Positions 13,701 to 22,950 of a stretch of 64,000 nucleotides of DNA are shown one piece after another. The notes under the pieces are model-generated. The model ran no database searches. It had not been told where the DNA came from and was given only the letters and a program-made list of their open reading frames with translations. A program made the translations under genes and the position numbers. Origin of the DNA: Luidia sarsii (lineage: Eukaryota > Echinodermata > Asteroidea > Paxillosida > Luidiidae); NCBI GenBank assembly GCA_949987565.1, contig OX465113.1, positions 5,678,547 through 5,742,546 of the forward strand. The letters run 5' to 3'. Numbering within the stretch: the first letter of the stretch is position 1; every line of letters starts with the position of its first letter.

Positions 13701-16700
13701 TTCAGAGGCAAAATTAGAGGATTTAACTAATTATGAGTGCCACCGTGGAATCTGAAAGTAGGGATTATGGAAATGAAAAATGGTGACTCGTGTCATGCAG
13801 AGTTTATGCTTATATTCAAAAGCCAACTGCCTTCATCAGGGGAATATTTGGAGACTATTTGGTTCATTTTGTTGTTGGCACAGGGCTGTGAGCTGGGGCC
13901 AGGCACGTACCAGACAGAGAGCTTCACCGACGAGCTTGCCAAGAAGGTGACCAGCCTGCGAGGACCCTACGATCTCTTCACCGGCGACCGCAATGCCACC
14001 ATAAAGACAGGCCATCTTGCCAAGTCCGTGAGTAGCCAAGTACAAGCAAGCAATACATGATGGGAGACAGGGTTTGCCCTGCATATTAAACTATGAGACG
14101 TCACAACTCATCACACGATTGATGGGCTGCCTTGGGTGTTTGTCTTCAAAACATGCCACCTTTCCTTAGAGGACAGAATCATGCTTGACAACAGGTACAC
14201 ATATTCAAAAGAGGGCTGTTCAAGCTGTTTCTTTGCACATCACAGTACGTTTCTATATGCGCATGTACAGTGCTTAGGCCATGCCCAAAACAGGCTTCCA
14301 GAGCTACGGCTAGGGCTATTGTCTTCGCATCTCCGTGTATTTCTAATAGGGGGAAGAGCTAGACCTAGCTCTAGACGCCCGTTTCGGACACGGCCTTAAA
14401 ACTCATTCTCTATCCAATCTCTGACCCTTGGATCCTCAATGATGCAGCGCATCCACATTGTTGTACCCAAACTCACTTCTTGAGCAAATTGTTGGAATTG
14501 CCACCTCATCAGGCTCCCAAGAAACCCTGATGGGAGACATTGAGACACTGATGGTAGGAAGTACATCAATCCTTTCTGCATACTCTATGCATATGTGACC
14601 CGGCACAGCATAATGAGGAATAACCCCCACTTTTGAGATTTTGATTCTAATGATGTGAAAGAGTATACCATTAGCTTCCATATGATATAAAAATTATTTC
14701 TGTGTGAACTTTGTTGTAAATACAAGGGGACTTCCCTCATTCATTTGGTACCAGACACAATATAGCAGCACCATTCTAACTCCTCGAAAGCGGCCCATTC
14801 AAAAAGGCAGGAACTTTACATTTTCATGAAAACAGTACACAAACACTCCCCCAAAATCCTCGTTTTTTCAACATTTAGAGACAGATTTCGGAAAAATCCT
14901 TTGGACATAATATCCTCCAATACATTAACTTTCTGAAAATACAAAAAAAAAAACAATAATTTTTTTAAATTTTTTATATTTTTTTAACAATTGAATTGAG
15001 AAGATACGTTGACTTTTTACTTGAAAAGTGTTTTGGTGGGATATTCCTCATGTCGCTGTGCCGGGTCACATATGCTCAGAGCATGCTCAGAGCAACGCAC
15101 ATGTTTTCAGAATGACCATGGAAAAAAAGGCCTGGTTGATGTTATTTTCCTCAATATCTCAATATCAGGAGATATTTCCACATGGTGTCACCGCAAACCA
15201 CCCTTATGACATGCTACCTCAACCATGAATAGCCTGAAATCTCATCTCTCATTGTCACCAGGACAAGAGATGTGTAGATCACTGCGTCTTCATTCCAAAC
15301 TCTCATGCAAAACATCCCAACCGAACCAAGTTATCGGTAATGGTAATAACAAATAATTATGGTGGCACTCTATTCTTGGAGTTAATACAAAAACTGTTGC
15401 AAACTGCTCCCTGACTAAAGTGACCTGCAATACATGAATCTCAAAAGTTAGAGGGCCTGATGTTTTTCGATCCTAGCAGGACCTCTGCCTTTGAGGAAGC
15501 TCCTACTAGGAGCGAAACGTCAGGCCCTCTAACTTTTGAGAGTCTATTCTTGGCTGAGGAGTGATTGACATTTATGCATGTCTATAGTTTTCATTGCCTG
15601 TCGAGAAAGATACATGTTGGGTGGAATTGAAGACAAATATCCCTGTCCCATTCTTACCCCAAATACAATCCAGATCTTTAAAACCAGGCAATTCACAAGG
15701 TCACGTATCTATAAAACATTCCTTATTGATGCTTAATTTCCTGTTCTCCAGGGTCAGCATAGTTTAGGGCCGGGCCAATACAACCTGAAGTCCTTTGCTG
15801 AGAAGTGGGAGGATGAGCACCACACATTGCAGGGGAAGTTTGGCAAGCATTCCCAGTACCCTGACAGACCCGCAGAGCGTCTGCACTGCTCAACACTCTC
15901 ACAGTGGCCCCGATGCCAGGTATGTTGACAACTGTCCCTCTGCGGTCTTGATCATGGATTATCGTATCACACTATGAACATCTAAACCGTGAAAAGGGGG
16001 TGAAAATATCATTTCGCAGTGCAACTAAAAAGTCACTGTGATTTCACGGTGCATTTTACAGTGAATTCACCGTGAAAATAATCGCCTCTCTTTTATATAA
16101 GGTCACTGAAGACTAGAATACATGAATATCTAGGGTGGAAAGCTCCAACCTTGGGGGATGGCTAATTCAATTACCAGTAGGGACCATTAGCCCCCAAAGA
16201 GGTACTATATTGTGTCCTTGTATACCTGTCACTCCCAGATACTTCAAAACTGCCTCTAGCCATTTACCACCAGGATATTGTGGCCTTGGAGACCACTGGT
16301 GAAAACACTGTGAAAATGACTTGGCTAACTGTGTGTCATGAAATAGAGGTGAAAACACGGGGAATTTTCTTTTCATGGGTAAATGAGATTTTCACCCCAT
16401 TTTCACCGTTTAGATGTTCATAGTGTCATGTTTGCATCCGGGAGAATGTGATTCAATGAGGGTTTGCCCGACTCGATGCAATGAGCACCGAGTGCTCAGT
16501 GCTTTGCTCAGTTACATGCAGTCTGTATTTTTTCAGCAGGCATTTGGGCAAAGCACTGAGCACTCAGTGCTTGTTAAATCGAAAAGGGCAAACCCTCATT
16601 GAATGTCCCTGTTGATGTTCCGGGACAATTTATATTGATGCCATCAACAAATTTGCAGGTGATCAGTTAACCATGCCAACAAATTAAATCTCACCAAACA

Positions 16701-19483
16701 AATTGGGCCTGGCATTTTGATTTCCGGGAGTTGTGGAAGGCTTACAAAGACACCATGTTTATAATCTCTTTCAGCAGTCTCCTGATGTTGGGCAGGGCAT
16801 ATTCTGCCCATGGTTACCGGCTCTTACCAGAGCTGAAGTCTCTCTTGAAAGGGATTATGAAAAAGGTGTCAAGCCACGGGTTGGCTATGACTGAAATGTA
16901 AGGTGTGATTGCAATGGCCCATGGATATGAAATCCCTTTTAAGGCTTTTTGGGAATTCATGTATATTGACATGATTGACAATCAGAGCATTACATGTAGC
17001 ACACACAGGAAATGAGTGTGAATTATCTGACTGTTATCTGTCTCTTGATGCCAGAGTGAGCCAGGGCCTGGAAGCTATACCGCCAGGGAGCTGACAAGGG
17101 TGGAAGGCAAGAATCTTCCTCCCTTCATCTCATCGGCACAGAGGTTTGACAAGCGCGCCCGCAAGTTCTTCACTGGACAAACGGTACGTCGATAGCCAAA
17201 GTAGGCCTTCTGCTTAATCTATGTTTAAAAAGTTCCTTCTTTAAGTGATCATCAAATGATCAAAGTTATGTGACTGCACTGACATTGACAACAATGGCAG
17301 CAACAAAAACAACAGCAGCAGCAATAAAGACGAGAACAGCAAGTAAACAGCAGCAGCAATAAACAAACAACAGCTGCAGCAATGAAGACAAAGCAACAAA
17401 CAAGGCAGCAACAAGTGACAAAAGCAGCAACAACAGTGACAAAAGCAGCAACAGTGACAAAAGCAGCAACAACACTGACAAAAGCAGCAACAACACTGAC
17501 AAAAGCAGCAATAACAGTGACAAAAGCAGCAACAACAGTGACAAAAGCAGCAACAACAGTGTCAAAAGCAGCAACAACAGTGACAAAAACAGCAACAACA
17601 GTGACAAAAGCAGCAACAACAGTGTCAAAAGCAGCAACAACACTGACAAAAGCAGCAACAACAGTGACAAAAGCAGCAACAACAGCGACAAAGCAGCAGC
17701 AACAGTGACAAAAGCAGCAACAACGGTGACAAAAGCAGCAACAACAGTGACAAAAGCAGCAACGGTGACAAAAGCAGCAACAGTGACAAAAGCAGCAACA
17801 ACAGTGACAAAAGCAGCAACAACAGTGACAAAAGCAGCAACAACAGTGACAAAAGCAGCAACAACAGTGACAAAAGCAACAACAGTGACAAAAGCAACAA
17901 CAGTGACAAAATCAGCAACAACAGTGACAAAAGCAGCAACAACAGTGACAAAGCAGCAGCAACAGTGACAAAAGCAGCAACAACAGTGACAAAAGCCGCA
18001 ACAACAGTAACAAAAGCAGCAACGGTGACAAAAGCAGCAACAATGACAACAAAAGCAGCAACAGTGACAAAAGCAGCAACAGTGACAAAAGCATCAACAA
18101 GTGACAAAAGCAGCAACAGTGACAAAAGCAGCAACAACGGTGACAAAAGCAGCAACAACAGTGACAAAAGCAGCAACGGTGACAAAAGCAGCAACAGTGA
18201 CAAAAGCAGCAACAACAGTGACAAAAGCAGCAACAACAGTGACAAAAGCAGCAACAACAGTGACAAAAGCAGCAACAACAGTGACAAAAGCAACAACAGT
18301 GACAAAAGCAACAACAGTGACAAAATCAGCAACAACAGTGACAAAAGCAGCAACAACAGTGACAAAGCAGCAGCAACAGTGACAAAAGCAGCAACAACAG
18401 TGACAAAAGCCGCAACAACAGTAACAAAAGCAGCAACGGTGACAAAAGCAGCAACAATGACAACAAAAGCAGCAACAGTGACAAAAGCAGCAACAGTGAC
18501 AAAAGCATCAACAAGTGACAAAAGCAGCAACAGTGACAAAAGCAGCAACAACAGTGACAAAAGCAACAACAGTGACAACAGCAGCAACAATAACAGCAGC
18601 AACAGCACATCGACATCCCTAATATTCTCGTGTTTTGTTTGGTTGACAGAATCCTGTTGGTGCTGGTCGCTATGACTTGAAGCGATACGAAGACGCCCAA
18701 CATCGTAACGGACACAGGAGTGTGTTCAACTCCAAAGTCAAACGGGAAAGATCGTCGAGGGACAACATGATGCAGTAAGTCTTGAGCCAGACACACACAT
18801 GAATTGTATTGTAGACAGAAATCCTGTAAGCCATAGACAGTTTAATCATAAGGAGTGCTCACTGTTAATTGTTCCTGCCTATTTCAAGGCCTTTAAGTTT
18901 TGCAGTGGTTTGTCTGGTGAAGTTAGCATGGGTACGATTGCATGCAAGAATATCCGTCACAGCCAGATTATACCCTTGTTGCTTACTCTGAAGCATGAAC
19001 GATATTAGAAACATTTCTGCCTATTAAGATCTGATTCAAATTTGAGGTGTGACTTGATCTTACAAGAACCATTCTTGGTTGGAATCCAGCAGTCTCCTGA
19101 TGATGGGCAGAGCACACACTGCCTGAAACCTTGATGTCTTCTCAGAGCGATACTCAATTTCAAGACAAGATAATAGACATACAGTCACCACAGACATTTT
19201 CAGCTGTGAGCCCACTGTGCAAACCTTCAGATCCCATCAGACTCATTCGAGTCCTTCATTCAAAATCTGCCTGTAACTTGATTCAAGTTTGGCAATTACC
19301 CATTTGATATGGGGGAAAATGCAGTTGGGGATGACCTGTAGCAAGATAATGACTCTCCTTTCCTCTGCTCACAGGGAACGGATCCGAGCCATCAACCTCA
19401 GACCAGAGGACAAGACAGACCTGACAGCACAGAAGGGGGAGGACTACATCCGAGCCAGACGTGTCATTTATACACAGCAGTAA
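6994..19483 (+). CDS. LEXM: LEXM/CIMAP2-like sperm-tail PG-rich repeat protein, 10 exons
   Basis: Exons: 6994-7049, 8314-8401, 9869-10039, 10825-10947, 12275-12412, 13884-14027, 15752-15919, 17055-17183, 18650-18774, 19375-19483. Every junction has GT/AG and matching phase. They total 1251 bp, 416 residues, close to the roughly 418 I recall for human LEXM. The N terminus MAAAVKTFQGAPFGTQKSR joins FDVSGVHPQSKMPGTY. Exons 2 to 9 each carry one STPGR-type motif: MPGTY, LGPGTY, LGPGTY, PGPGTY, LGPGTY, LGPGQY, PGPGSY and the weaker VGAGRY. Exons 3 to 9 each begin in phase 0 a few residues before the motif, so one repeat equals one exon. The C terminus is RARRVIYTQQ. Such repeats bind inside or along axonemal microtubules; vertebrate LEXM was also described as a lymphocyte expansion molecule. 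A ciliary or sperm role is inferred from the family. Possible poly(A) signals (AATAAAATAAAA) lie near 20996. Another STPGR paralogue is the main alternative. Confidence 0.88.
7395..7497 (+). mobile_element. Right arm of MITE family T (TAGTCCGAG ends)
   Basis: GTCACCCGAATCTCAAAATT through AAGTTACTCGGACTA matches the right terminal inverted repeat of the complete copy at 47737-48131. It lies in intron 1 of the LEXM-like gene and is a solo arm. Confidence 0.75.
7502..8262 (+). repeat. (GAT)n microsatellite, pure then degenerate
   Basis: Nearly uninterrupted GAT triplets run from about 7580 to 7735, followed by degraded GATGGTGAT-type repeats to about 8262. It lies in intron 1 of the LEXM-like gene and ends about 50 bp before exon 2. 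Because the unit is three bases, long spurious frames (poly-Asp, poly-Met, poly-Ile) open on both strands. Confidence 0.97.
8684..8990 (+). mobile_element. MITE family T, 3'-truncated copy
   Basis: Starts with TAGTCCGAGTAACTTGGACC and keeps the internal body shared with 47737-48131 (for example CAGTGAGAATTACAGATTCC, then ACTCACGTTTGGGAAAAGGG). The right terminal repeat is missing. It is intronic, between exons 2 and 3 of the LEXM-like gene. Confidence 0.8.
9282..9741. mobile_element. MITE family C (TATGTGACCCGGCACAGC ends)
   Basis: The left end TATGTGACCCGGCACAGCAT and the right end GCTGTGCCTGGTCACATA form terminal inverted repeats of about 30 bp that continue into ATGAGGAATA / TATTCCTCAT. 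A second copy lies at 14589-15072 in the same gene. No ORF. The target duplication may be TA. Confidence 0.85.
10301..10587. mobile_element. Pogo/Tigger-like MITE with CAGTGGAA ends
   Basis: Left TACAGTGGAATTTTTCGTTA and right TATAGCGACGTTCCACTGTA are inverted. Between them are repeated CGTTATA motifs. TACAGTGGAA...TTCCACTGTA with a TA flank is the usual look of nonautonomous pogo/Tc1-type elements. A related fragment with CTACAGTGGAATGAATGCC lies near 37550. Confidence 0.75.
11030..11446. mobile_element. MITE family D (ACTATGAACATCTAAAC ends)
   Basis: ACTATGAACATCTAAACTTT at the left is mirrored by GTTTAGATGTTCATAGT at the right. The inverted repeats extend through runs such as CACGGTGAAAATG. 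A second copy at 15971-16424 carries the internal body in the opposite orientation. Both sit in introns of the LEXM-like gene. Confidence 0.85.
11932..12125 (-). mobile_element. tRNA-box element family S, minus-strand copy
   Basis: Read on the minus strand, the order is body, CACCATCTAAGGG, A-box region, GGTTCAAGTCCCATTCCAGT and tail, as in the complete copy at 23786-24060. The plus strand shows GACTGGAATGGGACTTGAAC near 11972. It is a degraded copy. Confidence 0.75.
13316..13464. mobile_element. Foldback family F2 copy
   Basis: The left half-unit CAGCAGGACCTTTCTCAAAG is followed by its mirror CTTTGAGAAAGGTCCTGCTA, then the tail TTGCATTTTGGTCATTTTAG and AGTTTGCAACATG. Compare the cleaner copies at 26146-26290, 44093-44258 and 57146-57306. 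Confidence 0.75.
14589..15072. mobile_element. MITE family C, second copy
   Basis: ATATGTGACCCGGCACAGCA at the left and CGCTGTGCCGGGTCACATAT at the right. The body is shared with 9282-9741, including CAATATAGCAGC and CATTCTAACTCCTCGAAAGC. Intronic in the LEXM-like gene. Confidence 0.87.
15393..15550. mobile_element. Foldback family F2 copy
   Basis: A near-palindrome. GAGGGCCTGATG, then GATCCTAGCAGGACCT, then the mirrored GGAGCGAAACGTCAGGCCC and TCTAACTTTTGAG. The outer tail GTTGCAAACTGCTCCCTGAC is present on the left only. Confidence 0.8.
15971..16424. mobile_element. MITE family D, second copy
   Basis: ACTATGAACATCTAAACCGT and CGTTTAGATGTTCATAGT form terminal inverted repeats. The interior is inverted relative to 11030-11446. 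It begins about 50 bp after exon 7 of the LEXM-like gene. Confidence 0.85.
16453..16607. mobile_element. Palindromic element family F3
   Basis: TCAATGAGGGTTTGCCC at the left is mirrored by GGGCAAACCCTCATTGA at the right. Inner arms GAGTGCTCAGTGCTTTGC / GCAAAGCACTGAGCACTC also pair. Partial copies of the same text occur near 32755, 47690, 55150 and 55515. Confidence 0.8.
17275..18612 (+). repeat. GACAAAAGCAGCAACAACAGT minisatellite with 414-bp higher-order duplication
   Basis: The array has 15-, 18- and 21-bp versions of GACAAAAGCAGCAAC(AAC)AGT. Marker variants (GGTGAC, GACAAAGCAGCAGC, AAAAGCCGCA, GCATCAACAAG) recur exactly 414 bp apart, so 17707-18120 is duplicated in tandem as 18121-18534. 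All periods are multiples of three, which keeps several frames open on both strands. It fills the intron before exon 9 of the LEXM-like gene and ends under 40 bp from that exon. Confidence 0.96.
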
Positions 19484-21730
19484 CGGTCGTACACTTAGGA
19501 TCATCAACAGAGGGTACATGGGTTAACACACTAAGCACACATCAACTTGGACTGCAAGTACGTAATACCATAGATGTTCACAGCTGGGGGCCAGTAGTTG
19601 GGTTTGTCCAAACTCAACGCTTACACGGTCGGTGCTTGGATGTCCAATGTGGCCTGTTAGGGTTTGATGGTTGAATGGGACAATGGTACGTCTTCATAAC
19701 TGCCATGTTTTCCTTAATCTCGGTGGGGTAGCGTTTAGTTTTCAGGAGAAGCCTTCATAAACCATGTTTTCTTCCAACATGTCCAAGGAGAAATGGTTAC
19801 TTCTCTATACTATTAACTCTGTAACCTTGGTAAATATGTAGACATACAAAAACCGATTTTGCATGTATGTGTACGTGTTCTGAAGTGTGCGAGTGACTTT
19901 GATTGGATTGGACCAAAAAGACATTTTGCAGAGGTGCTGTAAAGACTTACCTTACCAAAGATGAAGTATATTTTTAATGTTATTGTGCATCATTGTTATC
20001 ATGCTGGGAACTGTGGTAAAAATATTGCACTGAAAAAGGCACTGCTGCAGTGTCAAGTCATTTGACGCAAAATCTCTACAGAGGCATTCTGTGTGCCACT
20101 TTATACAACAGGCTAGTGTGCAGCCAGATTATTTATGACACTGTGGGTAATTGAGGAATCTTATAAGGTTTATCTGGACATTTCAGAGATTCCCCGACAC
20201 TGTGTTTGGAAATCAAAAGATATCTTCCCAGTTATCTTCAACAGTTGCAATATATCTAAATGTGGCTGCAATATGCACCATTGATCCGCCAATTTTTTTA
20301 TGTAGAAATTGTAATATACATTTTACTTGTAAAATTATGTAACATATATAATGTGTGGTGGCGCTTTTATATTTTGTTTCTGTTGCTGACTAATTTTTTT
20401 CTAATACGAACAAACTACTCATACTTCCAATAATTACCTAATTTTGAAAGGCACAATACATGGCTGGTTTAGCTGGCAATATAACACACTGCTGGTGTCC
20501 AATTTATGCGTGAAGCAAAGATATACAAGGGAAAGCTTTCAAAATAATTGGCCATCGCTGAAAGGCCTAATTTTTTTATGAACCATGGATTGCTCGTGTT
20601 CATTTGAAACTTGTATCCATGAGCCAGAGTTAAAGGCTAGCAGTCTTCCAATGTCTGCAACTAGGAGAGCATTTCAGATGAAATTATTTTGCAGAAATGG
20701 TCAGTCCTGTTTGAATCATGATAAATTATCTTTCTGTTAAAACTAAAATATATTGGGTGTCATCAGCAGTTATGTATTGTCTATTCTGTGTGGTTCACTC
20801 AATCACCAGGAACAATTTTTTTGGCATGAAATTAACAATTTTGTACTGCAGTAAAGATAAAAGGTACTTTTACGTTCTCTGATAATGAATATGCATGGGC
20901 ACACGTTACCGCAATGCAGTTGAAAAAGAGTCAATCAATGAACAAATCTATTGTTAATCTTTTGCTAAGCAATGGCTGTAAAAGATGATTTTTTTAATAA
21001 AATAAAAAGAAGCTATGAATGCTATGCAACTGACAGCCAGTTGTTCAGTGTCTGTGAAGTGATATTTGAGTGAAGTTTTTCCAGGGCTTTTTGAAACCTC
21101 TGCCATGGTCTGGTCAAAGGCACATTAGACCAGGAATAGGACAGTCAGTGGCAGAACCTTCCACCTTAGTGAGCCAGCTTCTACTCCCATCCAGGGCCTT
21201 ACAAAGCATTGGGGCTTTGCAAGTCCTGACCCACTGACTGTGTTTGAGTCTGGGATGGAGGTCAATGGCATCTTCGGGACTAGTTACCTACCCCTGGGCC
21301 TACAACATTTATTCAGACTGGGGGTAAGAATAGACACAAATAAAGGGCTTGATGTTTCTAACTTTAATAGCAGGGTCTCTCTCAAGGCAGAATGTTACAA
21401 ATGACTAAAAATAGTCATCTCAAAAATTTAGGACGCCCTGAATTTTTTTTTTACCAGAGCAGTACCTTTCTCAAGGGCAGAATCTCACCAAATGCCCCCC
21501 ACAAAAAAACCCCACCAAAGTCTCTACAATGTACAGGGCTTGATGTTTTGATCCAAAGGTAGGAAGCATTCTGTCCTAGGATTGAAATCTCAGACCCTGT
21601 AAACTTGAAAGATTTATCCACACTGTTAATAAAGGGATCACCATCTCATTACTCAAATATTGGTTTTCCCTCTTCCTTCAAAAGTACTTCAGGTCCATCC
21701 AGGGCTTTCTAGTCCTTTTTGATGGATGGA

Positions 21731-22110
21731 TTAAAGCCCCTACACAACATTGGTGAGATCGAAAAACAGAAATGTTCACAGATTTACATGAAATTTATAG
21801 TTTGAACATGGTTATGGCAGAAACCTCACACTGAAATATTTCTGCCTAAAATGCTGTATTTTTTTAGAAAAGAGTAAAGTAATCGTTTGTGTCTCACCCC
21901 TAGATCTAAACGATTTTTCGATTAGTTGAATGCTGCATTTCCGCGAAACAAATGAAGCGTTTTTCACTATTTTTTTCGAGACTCGGTTGGCGGATTGAGC
22001 TGAAATTTTCACAGGTGTGCTGTTTCATGCATATGTTGGATCAGAAAACGTATGGATGCTATTCTTTGACCTTAATCAATGTTATGTTATCCATTTAAAC
22101 ACAGTTGATG
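21731..22110 (+). mobile_element. MITE family A copy
   Basis: TTAAAGCCCCTACACAACAT at the left, body as in 35061-35438 up to TATGGATGCTATTCTTTGAC. The right inverted repeat has decayed. Confidence 0.8.
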
Positions 22111-22639
22111 ATATGTGTGGGGGCATGCATCTTCATGTACATTGTATACTGAAATACATTTTTTCTAATCATTTCTGGGTAGCTTCAGTACTTGACATAT
22201 TGTAATAATCATACACTGCAGCCATAATGACCAGTACTGTACTTGCTGCTGTTTTATTTCACACATCAATTTACTACAGACTCCTTCCATCTTTGTACAG
22301 CATGATAAAGCAGTAAGAGCAGAAGGTACATGTAGGAGAATGTACATTACTTTCAGAGAAAATACAGGAAGAAACCATGACAACTTGGATGGTTTGACGT
22401 TTGCATCCTAGCAGGACCTTCCGCATGGGCAGCAGTGAGCATAGGACTGTTCCACTGTCCCCCCAAAATGTGATTACATGTATTTGGATCGCGATTTGAA
22501 TTGCCATTCAAACTCCACTTTTTTGGTGTGTGTGGACACAATAAACGCGATTATTAGTGGGACTTGAATCGCGTAATTGACTCTAAGTAATCACGCTTAT
22601 TCAGGTTTCTAAATAATCATGTTTATGTTTATTTGCCAT

Positions 22640-22855
22640 GCGGTGCATGTGGGAATGCTCTGTCGAAATTGGACACAATGCATCGCTCGCACTATGATTG
22701 ACAAGAAGTGCCATGCTTGTTGTCTCCCTGCATGCACAATGACCACAGACAGCTCGCGATGTTTTAGCGAAAGTGGACGCAAAAAAAACCTGGTACAGTG
22801 CACTTGAACCATGATTCCAATCTCAATTATTTGCACGGTGGGAAATGGCCCTTAT
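22640..22855. mobile_element. Putative hAT-like remnant, shared with 58735-59010
   Basis: Shared blocks with 58735-59010 include GTGGGAATGCTC, ACAATGCA(C/T)CGCTC, a TGATTGACA block, GCTCGCGAT and GGAAA(T/C)GGCCCTTAT. The last block resembles the GGGCC-type ends of some hAT elements, but I did not find a complete inverted pair. Confidence 0.4.
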
Positions 22856-22950
22856 AAGTACTTTGCAATGAGCATGAGTGCAATAACCAAGCATCAGAAT
22901 TCTGGCAGGCTGCAAACCACCAACAGAAACCATTACTGAACGATTACGCA

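Larger units (their letters stand above)
19484..22950. other. Convergent intergenic stretch between LEXM-like and DMAP1 genes
   Basis: Both genes end into this region, so it holds their 3' UTRs. Candidate poly(A) signals: AATAAAATAAAA near 20996 (+), and AATAAA on the minus strand at 22628-22633 and 22253-22258. It also contains a family A MITE at 21731-22110, loose F2 fragments (21345-21600, 22385-22430) and a hAT-like piece at 22640-22855. No additional exon was recognised. Confidence 0.6.

Noticed and set aside
17382..18675. Long plus and minus frames over the GACAAAAGCAGC array (Thr/Lys/Ala and Leu/Ser rich)
   Set aside because: Low-complexity translation of a tandem repeat in an intron; open in several frames and both strands at once.
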